A stretch of DNA of 64,000 bases. It comes from Zygaena filipendulae. Taxonomy: Eukaryota > Arthropoda > Insecta > Lepidoptera > Zygaenidae. Below are positions 46,292 through 59,500 of the stretch, one piece after another. The first letter of the stretch is position 1. The number at the start of each line of letters is the position of its first letter. The stretch lies in assembly GCA_907165275.2 (NCBI GenBank), contig OU015652.1:11299001-11363000 (forward strand). Direction: 5' to 3'. Below the pieces are notes generated by a model. The model was not told the origin of the DNA and searched no databases. It was given only the letters and a program-made list of their open reading frames with translations. The position numbers and the translations under genes were made by a program.

Positions 46292-48263
46292 ATCTTACTA
46301 TAATCACATAAAATCGCCGACAAAATACCCAAATATCACTGTTAAAATGATGGCCAAAAATCTTCGATGAATACACGTCGTTTGACTGAATGACAATGAA
46401 ATATGAATGAATGAATGAATGAAAATTGAAATTGAAATTTATGATTAGTAGGTAAACTCCATTTCCGTTTTACAAAAGACAAACAAAGAAAAGACAAAGA
46501 CAAACTTTTTTTAAGTTTTTGTCATGTTCTCTTATTCGTCTGTGGTTTTTGTCTCAGAACAATAACTGTTATTGTTCTGAGGTTTTTGTACAATATCTCA
46601 GAACAATAACAGTAGCAAATATCTACCAATTTCTTTTTATTGCAATGATTGAAAGATTTTTTTATTATAAAAGTGTTTTCGTAGACCCGTCTACGACTGT
46701 TTTTTATTTGTTATGGCATCGCGCGATTTGCTATTTTGCCAGTTTCAAGGTAGGGAAACGATGATAAACATAAAAAGGATGTTTCTTCTTCTTCGTTTAA
46801 AATTAACCATAGGGATGTGAAAAAATAATCGATTATTAAATTAATCGATTTGTTTCTCATTATGTCACATCCGTAATATTTTTCATCTGCTGGTTCTACG
46901 ATGAGCTGTATTTTTTATGCATGTTCAACGTTTACTCGAAGACGGCTGGACCTATTCGGAAAATTCAAATTCAACTATACTATAATGCCCCAAAAAATAT
47001 AGTAATTTTTTTTTTTGTTTAAACGGGTATACCTACACAAGAAGTGGCCCCATTGTCATCAAAGGCAGGATCTGATGACGCGATCTTGGAGAAATCGAAG
47101 CAACGTTTCAAATATTACAGGCACATTTTATATTAATCGTTCATGGTCGCCACTGAAAATCAGCGTCGTGGAAGTAGTTCCACGGCATATGCCTTTTTTT
47201 GGTACCTTGTCTATTTTAAAATTATTTGTGTTTCATTTTGGTACTAAACCTCTATTCTATTAATTTGCTTTTGGAAAGCATCATTTGGTGAAGTGGAACT
47301 GATGAGATAATGAGATTATGGGAGGGTGTGTTCTTTTTAAGACGTAGACATCCGATAAGAAAGGATTTTTGAAAATTTAACCCCTAAGAGGATGAAAAGG
47401 GGTTGCAAAGTTTGTGAAACAATTCCGCGGGAACTTCGAAATTATCGCGGGTGAAACCACGCGGGACAGCCTATAAAATGTTATGACTTGAATAGGGTTT
47501 TATGATTTATTTGAATTAAAATATTATTTTCGTTTTATAAAATGTAATACATAATTCATACTCTTCTTATTTTTTTAGTTGCCAAACGATATGATTAATT
47601 ATAATTAAATAAGACATTGTGTGTTCTTCACATAATACTTACATAGAAGTTTTAACGTTGCGGAATCCCGATAAACAAAAGCCGGTGTTCATTATGTGTT
47701 CATTGCAAAAGATTGCCAAGCATAAAGGCGTCAATTTTGGGCAAATTACTGCTGTTTGCTTTGTTAAATCCTGATTCCATCGCAAATTATACCTATATCT
47801 CAAGATTCAACTAAAAACGAACTGTATTAATTTAACAATAATTGCTGAAAACTCGAAATTTATACGAAAATGACAGCTGCAACATAGTGTTTCGCGCTAG
47901 TTCCGAGGGGCGTGACGTCACGCTTCCAGGCGCTTCTCTGATTGGTGTTTAATGTCGCGTGATTAAACGCCTCATTTTATCGATTTTATTTTCCAAAAAT
48001 ATTATTAATCATTTATTATTTTAATAGAAAAGTTGTTTTTTTGTTTACTTATTATCATGGTTAATCATTAGAAATTTAAAGCCATCCGATTTATTCTTAG
48101 TGGAAACAAGCCTATTATGTTTGTTTGTGTAGCTGACATCGTTCATAAAGAACGATGTTACATCGATGTTTTAGGTTTCGATTTCGATGTTAAAACATCG
48201 ACGTTTATGAAAGATATATCGACGTTTGAAAAACATCGATGTATCGTTTGCAATTTTACATCC
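46292..48263. other. Region upstream of the GGNBP2 homologue, no gene recognised
   Basis: It contains an (AATG)n microsatellite at 46403-46421, a perfect 29-bp palindrome at 46553-46581 whose half recurs at about 46598-46614, a family A end fragment at about 47405-47470 and an ATCGAT-rich cluster at about 48150-48250. The promoter of the - strand GGNBP2 homologue should be just right of 46291, but no core element is obvious. Confidence 0.5.
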
Positions 48264-49434
48264 CTAATTACCAGCCAAAGCTACCTAGCTTTGAGTCCCT
48301 GTATTGTACAGCACCGGAAAAGGCGACACCGGAATGCACGACATGAGATTGTACGACACCGGAATGTACAGCACCGGAATTGGCGACACCGGATTTCATG
48401 GCCTAGCCGACTTCGTGCTCCGTTTAGTAGTATTCAATACAATGCAGGTATTAGGTAGTTAGTAGTTACTGTCTCAAAATCTGATGGAAATTCAAATAAC
48501 AAGTCCAAGTGTAATATTTAGTAACGTAATTATTATTTTTCACTTTAATGAATTGTTACAACTTGTTATATTCTTTTTTTTGCATAATATATCGAAACTT
48601 CGTGGTCACACCTAAGAATTAATCGAATAAATGTCACCTTATTTTGTCTTTAGCGCATCGCCGGCCGCTACCGCGGCACGCTCGCTACGCTCGCTCGGCT
48701 CGCGAGACCTGGTCATCAGTAAGAACCTAACCTAATAAAGAATGTCGGGTATACTACTTTGAAATCTGTTCATGAAGTGGCCTTGATAGTAATGTTCTCA
48801 TTACTTTTTACTTATTTCAATAAATAGCTTATAGTGGCATCATCGCCACACTAGTACCTACTATAGGATAGGTGTAGGAAAGGTGACGTAAATCAGACGA
48901 AGCTAACCGCTCGCCAGTCGCTTCCCGTTCGCCAGTTAATACAGTTTTGGTTCCTTTCTTTTCGTAACTTTTATAATCTGTACAAAATGTATAGGGCACA
49001 TAGCTCGTGAAAATAATAATTATAAGGTGTAAACTAAGGGACCAGATTTAGTGTATTGTACTCTAAGTCTATACAGTAAAATATATAGAGTGGTCCGTTG
49101 TTTGATTATCCTGCCTATAGACTGTAACATAATAACGTAATGGGCATAAACACTAACATGAAACCTAATAATCATCACCAAAAAATCTAACATAAAATAT
49201 ATTATGTGCCGTATTTGACAATAACTTGACCCAGTATTTAGGTAAGTAACGTAAACGAGCACAAAGAAAGGAGGCGTGATTTCATCGACCAATAGGAGCG
49301 GTGTCACCAATTCCGGTGCTGTACATTCCGGTGTCGTACAATCCAGTGTCGCGCATTCCAGTGCTGTACATTCCAGTGTCGTACATTATCGTGTTGTGAA
49401 TTCCTGGTTCCCCCTAGCTTTGGCTGGTAATTAG
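48264..49434. mobile_element. 1171-bp non-autonomous DNA transposon with inverted 15-bp subterminal arrays
   Basis: The ends are a perfect 20-bp inverted repeat (48264-48283 and 49415-49434; core ttaccagccaaagct). Just inside the left end lie six head-to-tail 15-bp units (48305-48394), such as tgtacagcaccggaa and tgtacgacaccggaa. Just inside the right end lie six inverse units (49311-49400), such as ttccggtgctgtaca. The interior of about 900 bases has no transposase frame. The array units may be transposase-binding sites. The superfamily is not assigned; a TA target site is possible but no longer duplication is visible. Confidence 0.85.
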
Positions 49435-49607
49435 TAACCTACCTACCTACCTATTGAAAACGTAAAAAATAGTCACGAAAATTGAAAACAAAAATATTTT
49501 GCCAAAAATATTTGCAAAAATAAAATAACCACATAAACAAAATCAGTTATGGTAAAGAAAGAGAATCTAATCACCGAAGGCTGAAAATACAAAATATATG
49601 CTGTAAA

Positions 49608-51173
49608 ATGGCTAAAATATTTACTCCTACGAATCAAATACGACTAACAAATGTCGCAATAGTTAGGTTAAAGAAAGGTGGAAAGAGATTTGAAATAGCA
49701 TGCTATAAAAACAAGGTTTTATCTTGGAGGACTAAATTGTAAGTATTCTGATTTCAATATAATTTATATAAAATTGGCGCACCAAATGCTTCCCTTCCAA
49801 TAATCACTAAATACATAATATTATGTATTTTAAAACAAAGTCCTCCGCCGTGTCTGTCTGTCTGTTCGAGGTAAAATTCTAAAACTATTGAACAGCATAG
49901 AGTGCTTTTTACCCCAGAATTCCCACAGAATCTTCTTAATTAACACAGGTGAAACCGCTTGGGACAGCTAGTAAAATTTATAAATTTCACCTTTTTACAT
50001 TAGCCTTGGTAATCTATATCGTGAGAGCTTAAGCATTATCTAACCATATTTTTTTCTAGTACTGAAACTTTTAAACTTCAGCTTAATTTGGGATGAAATC
50101 AATGATGAAAACAATTTTTATACTTCTAAAAATAATCCTTACAATTATAAATGCGCAAGTGAGTTTGATTGTTTGTTTGCACTTTTACTCAACTCATGAA
50201 ATTTTGCATACATATTTTCAGGGGTACAGAAAAGAACTTAGAGTGCTTTTTATCCTGGAATATCCACGGGATCTCCGAAATTATGGCAGGTGAAACTGCA
50301 GGGAACGACTAATATTAAAATTAAACCTTATTAAGATTAGTATATTGATATAAAACACAAGAAGTATTGCTTCTGTCAGGTTTCTCATTACACCTCACAT
50401 TGATTTTAAGTTATAGCCAAGCCATTTGGATACAAATGGCATTGGCTATAACAAATAAACATTGTGGATACAAATTGGAATTGAAACCAACTCCAAAAAA
50501 AAGGAGATTCTCAACTTAAAGTATTACTTAAGAAAAAAATTGTTTCAGGGAAAAAGATATTGATGAAGTCTTACAAACACACACAGTATTTACCAATGTT
50601 TCTAAAGGTCAAGTAGCTAAAAAAGAGGATTTAGTAAAATTATTTGGAAATGATGATCAAACTGAAATCTGCAAAGAAATATTAATGAAAGGAGAACTTC
50701 AAGTTTCTGACAAAGAGCGGCATTCACAAATTGATTCACTGTTCAAAGACATTGCTACTACTGTTGCTGACAAATGTGTTAACCCCGAAACCAAGAGACC
50801 TTATCCTGTCACAATAATTGAAAAAGCTATGAAAGATATACATTATTCTGTTAATATCAATAAAAATGCGAAACAACAAGCTCTTGATGTCATACAGCTT
50901 TTGAAAGGTGAAATTGCCATTGAAAGAGCACAGATGCGAGTAAGAATTGTACTCAATGGTAAAGATGCTCGCAAGACCAAAGACAAAGTTGTGAAACTTG
51001 CTACTAGTGTTGAAGAGGAGACTTGGGATTCCGGTGTTGCTAGAATTGTTTGTTTGATCGATCCAGGTAATTTCAGAAGTTTAGATGAAATGATTAAAAT
51101 GGAAACCAAAGGTGCTGGCCAATTTGAGTTGATGAATCTTAAAGAAACTGTTGAAGGAGAGCAAGCTATTTAA
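49608..51173 (+). CDS. SBDS: SBDS ribosome maturation factor (2 exons, 251 aa)
   Basis: SBDS works with the GTPase EFL1 to release eIF6 from late cytoplasmic pre-60S subunits, allowing subunit joining. Exons are 49608-49738 and 50549-51173, joined in phase within a Leu codon. The N-terminal SBDS (FYSH) domain covers about residues 1-90: [18 protein letters not shown] and [20 protein letters not shown]. The helical middle domain includes [23 protein letters not shown] and [20 protein letters not shown]. The ferredoxin-like C-terminal domain ends with [18 protein letters not shown] and [15 protein letters not shown]. The length equals that of the human protein within one residue. The 810-base intron carries two diverged family A copies (about 49800-49975 and 50140-50310). 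A poly(A) signal lies at 51285-51290. Confidence 0.97.
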
Positions 51174-51284
51174 TATAAGTACAGAAAAATAGGAATGTAT
51201 AAATTTTAATTAATTAAATACATATTTTATTGAAATTACTATATAAGTAGTTAGTTATTGAACTAGAATCCAAAATTAAGGTAG

Positions 51285-51290
51285 AATAAA
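51285..51290 (+). other. Poly(A) signal of SBDS
   Basis: AATAAA about 110 bases after the stop codon. Confidence 0.6.
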
Positions 51291-53556
51291 CATAATTATT
51301 ATCGTGCAATAGACAATTTTAAAGGTTTACAAAAAAATTATGATAAAACAACAAATTCAATACAAAATAATATGTATGTACCTACCTGCTGAGTCAACCA
51401 ATCAACATCAAATTCAAATTAAATTAAAAAGTGCAGACTGCAGTAGATAGGATAACAATCATGAAGATCAGAATTTAGATACAGTAATTATAATAGGGTA
51501 ATTGCATGAATTGTTTTTTCAGTCTATTTTAAAGATATATGGCCTACTTAAACAAAGCAAGAAAAAGAAAAAAAATATATGCATAAATTAATTAAATAGA
51601 GCGTTTCAAAGTTCCTACTTTAGACTTTACCGCCGAAACGCGGAATGACGTCACTTGTTCAAAATTACGCCTTATTAATCTGTGATAGAAATGTCACTGT
51701 CGTATTGACAGGGTCATGTGACACTGACAGACAGATAACTTCAATATCCAAAAGTGAAATTAAGGTTAAACTGTGTCGATTTACTTCCAAAAGTTCCAGT
51801 TAAGAATCGAAATGCATCTTAACGATGCATTTTAGAGTAAAAAACTTCAGAAAATGGAAAATATGCGTTGACTGTATGCACTTACTTTCTTTTGCCTTCT
51901 CTGAAAGAGGTAAATGTTTCCTAAAAAAATAAAAGTGACGTCATGTGTCAAGCTTGGCTGTGATTGGTGTTTCGTTGCAACGTTCCGTTTCACAAAATTA
52001 AAAGTTGAATACTTGGAAACTATTGAAAAATCTTTAGTAAATCTTTCACGATAACGCTTTTCTAAGGCTCTATTTTTGAAATATTGACATTATTATAAAT
52101 TTCATGCAAGTACCCTATTGGTGAATGAAGAAACATGAAGCTCGCACGGCACCTCACTCTAGATTCTAGAGTTCCATGTCCTATGGCGGGTCCACATATG
52201 GTACTATCAACGCAGTGATTACCTTCTCTCTGGTAGTATCTGTACTTTGAATAATCACTCATCAACAGTTTTATGCCTGCACTACATTATCGCAGATGAT
52301 TGTTGATCGTGTGATCGGCGATAATGTGGACACTTCACCGCGATCACAGGCAATTCCCTTTGATGCGTGCCTCAGAAGAATAACTAATTCTTCTGAGCCA
52401 TAACTTTACCAATGTAAGACGTGGTCTGGACTCAGGGGGATTTGCTTAGGTATTCCAAAGTTGGTAAGGAAGTTATTGCATAGATCCATAGTAATTTTTG
52501 CTTCAAAGCAGGGTAGGTAGGTATTACATATTATATTGTGTGAGTGTTGTTGGGCTGGACGGGTCATTTTACTTTTCTAGTCTAATAATAATAATAATTT
52601 GTTGTTTTTAATGGCTCCACCGTTAACTTTTCTAGTCTATAAATTAGAAAATGACCCGCCCTTGTAGTAGGTTAATTTGCCAATTTCAAATTGTATTCAA
52701 CGTCAGTCGTCACTATCTATTTTTTTGTTAATCTACTTTTTTTGGCAAAAGGCAATGGAATCTTCGTCCAGCCAGCTCAGATATGTTTCTTTTCTAGATT
52801 CTGAAGTTATTTACATTGAAATGCATCGGTGACATGCATTTAGATGCTTTACCGGAACTTCTGTAGGAAGTCATAGCGTAAAACGCTAACCTCCCAATGA
52901 ACATCCCATTTTCACTGTTTGCATACACTGTTCATCACAAATGGATCACTGTTATGCAAATTCCACCATATACACAATTTTATTATTAACCATTTATTAT
53001 TAACCACGTTAAACTAGTTTGTAAAACAAAGAAATAAAACTGACGTCCATTTTGCTCAAATCCCGCCAAAAGACTCACGTCAACAATCAATGTCGTCTGT
53101 GGCAAAGAGAATATAATCGTGATCTGTGGTTAGTGTAACCCGTTTGCAACTTATGAATGTTAAAAGTAAAAAAGACAAGTCGTCTAGCAGACTAGACGTA
53201 AACACAATGAAAATATTAAATTATAATTATAATTTTGATAACTTTTATTAGTACCTACTATTTTATTAATATTCACGGTTAAAATTTAATAAAAAACGTA
53301 CAAATTCTTAAATTTTAAATGATTGTGGAGTAATGTTTACGTAAAACGAAATGTCAAAGTGAATGTACTCATCACCAAGTGACAAATTAAAGTTTTATTT
53401 TTCCTACATTGGTACGAGATTTTATTGATTGTTTTCTTTCTTAAGATTTTTCGGCCAGACGGCGACTGAAATTGCAAGTTACTGTGATATATTTATTTTT
53501 AACTATTATTATCAACCAATTAAATGAGCAGGGATAAAAAGTTATGTATATAAGTA
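51291..53556. other. Region between SBDS and the BTB gene, no gene recognised
   Basis: It contains two segments (51770-51915 and 52795-52870) related to the hairpin unit at 27155-27305, and the 22-bp shared motif at 52211-52232. The BTB gene promoter is expected right of about 53000. Confidence 0.5.
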
Positions 53557-56500
53557 ATGGAAGGTACAGAACTGGGTGGCGACCAGCAATTCTGTTTGAG
53601 ATGGAACAATTTTCAAGCAAATATAACTTCTCAATTCGAGGCACTGCGCGATGATGAGGACTTCGTGGATGTTACCCTGGCGTGCGAGGGACACAGGCTG
53701 GAGGCACACAAAGTGGTCCTCTCTGCCTGTAGCCCTTATTTTAAGGAATTATTTAAGGTAAGCCCATCTTTTTCTCCCCACACTTTGATGTGTCACCATT
53801 ACAATGACTCTAGTGAAAGTTGTTATGTATAAAACACTTGATCTACTTACAAATGCCATGTCTCGCGTTCCGGTTAAGTACTCGTGATTTCATTTAAGTA
53901 ATTGTACCTACTTTTCTAATCAGCACATTACCATTGGAATTATAGATTACATTGTTCTTTTTTTATCTAGTCTCATTTTCTTATGATTTTATTATTCTGT
54001 ATTTTCTCATTACTTAGATAAAACTGTAACATTTTTATTAGAATAACATAATGGCTTTTAAATCAAATATTTCCATGTAAAGAAAGCTAGTGGAATTGTC
54101 AATTTAAAAGACATCTCTCATATTTTTTTATGTTTATTATTATGGTACATTATAGTTTCCTAATTTCAATGCTTCAATCAAAATTTGAACTGAAAGAAAT
54201 GCATCATAATGAGCATTATAATTTAGTGTGTATGCATTTAAACTTTGGAAATCGTGATTTGTAATTCAAACACCTATGTAGGTATAATGTCACAGTTTAA
54301 TGTTTGCATTGATTAGTGGTGAAAAACCTTGGGTTTAACATGAGAAAAAGTAGGTAATATTTTGTGGCATGATAAATATACATGAGATATTGTGCCATTT
54401 CTTTTTACATTGTACTATTTGCAATAGGATATTCTTTTCTAGTGAAGATCTTAATAATTATTATTAATTTTCTAATTATAATAGAGATTTAAGTTTTATC
54501 TACTTATGATGAATGTCTATTGTGGCTAGGACAACATGTGGCATAATATTTATAAAAAAAGAAGGCCAGTATCATAAAAAAATAAATTAAATTTCCATTT
54601 TGTACAGTTGCATGAATTTAATTTAAAAAGTTAACGGTGAACATTTAGTCATAATTTGGTTTTGTAAAGTGTTACCCATAAAACTAGTTGATATATTCTT
54701 GTATTAATATTTTGTTTAGGGAATGCATGTAATTATGAGAATGATACGTACATTAAATAATTTACGTATCATTCTCATAATTACATCATTACATAAAATT
54801 ATTATTATTATTTACTAGCTGTGTCCTGCTGTTTTACCCGCGGTAATTTCGGAGTTCCTCCGGGAATTCCGGGATAAAAAGTACCCTATCTCCTTCTCTG
54901 TACCCCTAACAACGTGTATGCCAAATTTCATCCAAATCCATTCAGCCGTTTTTGCGTGATTGAGTAACAAACATCCACACTTTCACATTTATAATATTAG
55001 TAGGATTTTTAAATCATGCTTTTTTATTCTTGATTTATGTGGGGCCTCAATGGGCAAAGTCCTCACCCAGAACCTCTCATATTTTGCTGTCCTGTACCGT
55101 TCACCACCAGTACTTGTCTATTTTTTTTATTTCATCTATCTTATTTTTGTCTACCAAGACCAACTTTTCATATCCCTGGGTATTGATCAGTTATGTTCAC
55201 TGAAACACTGCATTTAAGTAAATCGTGTATATTGAGTTAAGTAGTAAAGCCAAAACTAATCTATAGTATTAATTTTCTTTTACTTTTTTCTATAGAAAAA
55301 GATAAACAAGTACCTTACATTTACATACATGACACCATCAGAATAAGTGTTCAGTAATGTCAAAGTGTCATTAAGTGTGAGTAGGTACCTACTGATAATA
55401 TAACAGCTGAAATAAATAAAACATAGTATTTTTTTTTTTCTAAAATAAAAGTTACTCCTTATGACATCAGCTATCTGCCAGTGAAAGTCCCGTTAAAATC
55501 AGTCTAGCCGTTTCACAGATTAGCCGGAACAAACACACAGACAGAGAGAAAAATTTTAAAAATTGTTTTTTTTTTATAAGTACCTACTGTGTATACTTTC
55601 ATATGCATTTAGTCAAAAGCTGTTAATTTGGAACTACAAACAGACACTTCAATTTTATACAGGTGTCCCACGGATATATGCCACATGGAGGGAGAGTACC
55701 TTGAATATTGAAGATGGAACATTTTACTGAAAGAAGACATTATTTAAATTTAAAAAACAATTTAAACTGCATTCATAGATATTTAAATAATTACATGGTT
55801 GAACTGGGAATCAATCCTTTACATGAGAAAAATAATCATCCTGTAGCTTTATCATACCGATCGAAAGGCTTCATCATATTAAGGATTATTTTTTGCTAAA
55901 TAATATATTGTCAAAAAAAAAGGAAGACCATGAATTTCAACATTTGATATGAAATTTTGTTCAGAAAAATGAAAAGCTGACATTGCTGTAAGGACATACA
56001 ACTGAAAATTTGTATTAAAAATGTTAAAATTCATGGTCTACCTTTTATTTTTGACACTATGTTATTTAGCAAAAAATAATCCTTAATATGATGAAGCCTT
56101 TCGATCGGTATGATAAAGCTACAGGATGATTCTTTTTCTCATGTAAGGGGTTCGGTTCAACCATGTAATTATTTAAATATCTATGAATGCAGTTTAAATT
56201 GTTTTTTAAATTTAAATAATATCTTCTTTCAGTAAAATGTTCCATCTACAATATTCAAGGTACTTTCCCTCCTTGTGGCATATCCGTGGGACGCCCTTTA
56301 TATGTGTATGGATAGTAGGGATTTTACTATTCTTCTATCAAATTCATTTTATGAAATATCTCAAAAGATACGATTTATATAGCAGGTGGCGCTAGTGTTA
56401 CGTCTGCCTTGTAAAGACTGTAAGAACCATAAGGAGTATAAAAAAATGCTCAAGAAAAACCTGAATGCAATATTTAATATTGCATTCAGGTTTTTACACA

Positions 56501-59500
56501 GAACCAAGGGCCCTGAACACGGCAGTCTACGACTTTACAATCATCATTAAAATGTAATCGTGTCTCACACTATTTAGTATCTCAACATAATATTGATATG
56601 ATCTTGTAGCCAAAATACAGTATTTAAAAGCGCGATTATTATAATAACGTCAATATCATTTGAAGTTAAAAACTTTCAAGGCCGTTGGGGTCATCAACCG
56701 AATTTTTTTCGCACAAACATCATGTCGCTTAGTAGACCGCTCGTAACGTTAACGAAATATCACATTAATTATTCAATGTTGTTGGTCAACCGTTGCATCA
56801 CAGATGTATAATTTGTGCACCATTACCTTGAATATTGATTTTATGATAAAAATCTTAAGTTTCACAAAAACAGCAAAGTTTAATTTTCCCTTTAAAATAT
56901 TAGAATCTCGGCGATTCTGTTTAAGATTAGCAGCTGTTTCGCGCGGTTTCATTCCCGTAAATTATAAAAAAAATCATATTTTAATAACGTGTAAATAATT
57001 CTCTCGCGTTCAGTAGAAGGATTAGCCTATTCATTTGCGTGAATATCGGAACGCCCTCGGAAACTCCGGGTTGAAAGTTCTTAGTCATGGTATTAAGCCT
57101 CCCTATCCTTACTATTGCGAATGCGAAAGTGTGTATGTTTGTTTTTTTCGCTTTCACGCCTCAACGGCTCTACCGACCGTCATGAAATTTTGCATACACG
57201 TTGTCAGGGATACAGAGAAGGATATAGAGTACTTTTTATCCCGGGATTCCCGCGAGAACTCTGAAATTACCGCGGGTGAAACCGCAGGGAACATGCAGCT
57301 GGTTTTTGAATGTGAAAGTGAGTTTGTTTGCTTGTGACGCTTTCACGCCTTAACGACTCAACCGATCATCATGACAATTTGCAATACGTTGTCAGGGGTA
57401 CAGAAAAGGACATAGGGTCCTTGTCCCGGAATTCCCGCGGGAACTCCGAAATTACCGCGGGTGAAACCGCGAAGATCAGCTAACTGTAACTATAAACCAA
57501 ATTAAAATCTGTTCAGCCGTTAGGAATTCTTTTTAGGGTTCCGTAGCCAAATGGCAAAAAACGGAACCCATATGGATTCGTCATGTCTGTCTGTCTGTCC
57601 GTGCGTATGTCACAGCCACTTTTTTCCGAAACTATAAGATCTATACTGTTAAAACTTGGTAAGTAGATGTATTCTGTGAACCGCATTAAGATTTTCACAC
57701 AAAAATAGAAAAAAAAACATAAAATTTTGGGGGTCCCCATACTTAGTTAACTGAAACTAAAAAATTTTTTTTTATCAAACCCATACGTGTGGTATATAGA
57801 TACCACACGTATGGGTTTGATAAAAAAAAAATTTTCCATAGGGATAGGTCTTCAAAAATGATATTGAGGTTTCTAGTATAATTTTTTTCTAAACTGAATA
57901 GTTTGCACGAGAGACTCTTCCAAAGTGTTAAAATGTAAATATTTCTTGTATTTATTATTTAGTGTAAATTTGTATCTGTTTTTCTCCATTTAAATAAATA
58001 AATAAATATGTATCCCCCCCGTGTAACTTCTAAAATAAGAGAATGATAAAACTAAAAAAAATATATAATGTACATAACCATGCAAACTTCCACCGAAAAT
58101 TGGTTTGAACGAGATCTAGTAAGTAGTTTTTTTTAATACTTCATAAATCGTAAACAGCAAAAAAATACACTATTATTAAAACATCGATCAAAGTTACAAC
58201 GAACTACTAGCTTACAAGAATTTTTATATTATTATGTTACTTGCTGCTACTTCATGGGCGAGTCCGACTCGCATTCGGCAGCTTTTTGAAATTGTCATTG
58301 CATATATAAATAGTCCCCTGAGGCTGAGCGAGGGCTGAGCACAATAGAAGGCATTTATTTTGACATGCAGACACTGATTTTATTTAAATCTACAGATTAA
58401 TTATTGGACTATACTCATGAAGTTTTTATCAAACTTGGATTGTGATTCCATGACTGTTTTTTTTTTTAAGACACTTATCATTTATTCAGTTGCCCACATA
58501 AGTTAGTACTTTGATCGAAGACTTGATAATGGTGTTTGTTCTTATTTGTATTTTATAATACATATATTTGTTCTCTCCTCCTTATATTAGCCAAATGTTT
58601 ACTGTTCTAATTAACTGTGTATTTATAATGCCAACCTTGGGTTCTGGTAATGATATTTAAATAAGTTATAAAATTACATTCATTTAGTAACTAAAAATTG
58701 TAATAGACCTACCTACCTACCACTAATAAGACCTTCGTTTCTGTTTTTTAAATTCTATTTTTAATTTATTATTATAGAAACGGAAAAAACACTTTTTTAA
58801 TTTAAAACATTAAAATCGTAACTAATATACGTACGTAAAGTGAGTTTGTTTGTTTGTTACGCTTTCACGCTCTAACGGCTCAACCGATTTTGCATACACG
58901 CTGTCATGGGTACAGAAAAGGACATAGGGTACTTTTTATCCCTAAATTTCCGCGGGATCTCCGAAATTAACATGGGTGAAGCTGCGGGTAATAGCTAGTT
59001 ATTTGATAAAGGTAGTTGTTATAGTTGAACCCGAGCCTTAATGGTTCTCGAGGGAATGGCTGCATGCCAGGCGTCAGCATCGGTAGAAACATCCAAAATT
59101 ACGTATATTCATATTGGTATTGGGGTGATATTAAGCTAGCTATGCCCCGCAGTTTCACCCGCGTGAATTTCGGTATCCCCACGGGGACTCCTAACTATCA
59201 GCGACACTACAAAAGGAATCCATCTTATTACATGATTATGACCTCAATCACGATCACTGCAGGTGAATCAACGATTATATCTAATATACAAGGTGGCGTA
59301 ACATTGAGAGGGAGAGTATACTAAGCTTAATTTTATAAATATAAATAGGTACCTATGGTAAGCGTTATAGGCAAACTTAGACGGAAAAACAATGCGAAAC
59401 AGGGGCTTCTTAACCATATGCGGCGCCCAGGTGCGAAATTGTGGTTGGGTAAGGTAAGTAAGCAGGTAGGCACAATCTAGGTGCGGCCGCACCCAGCGCG

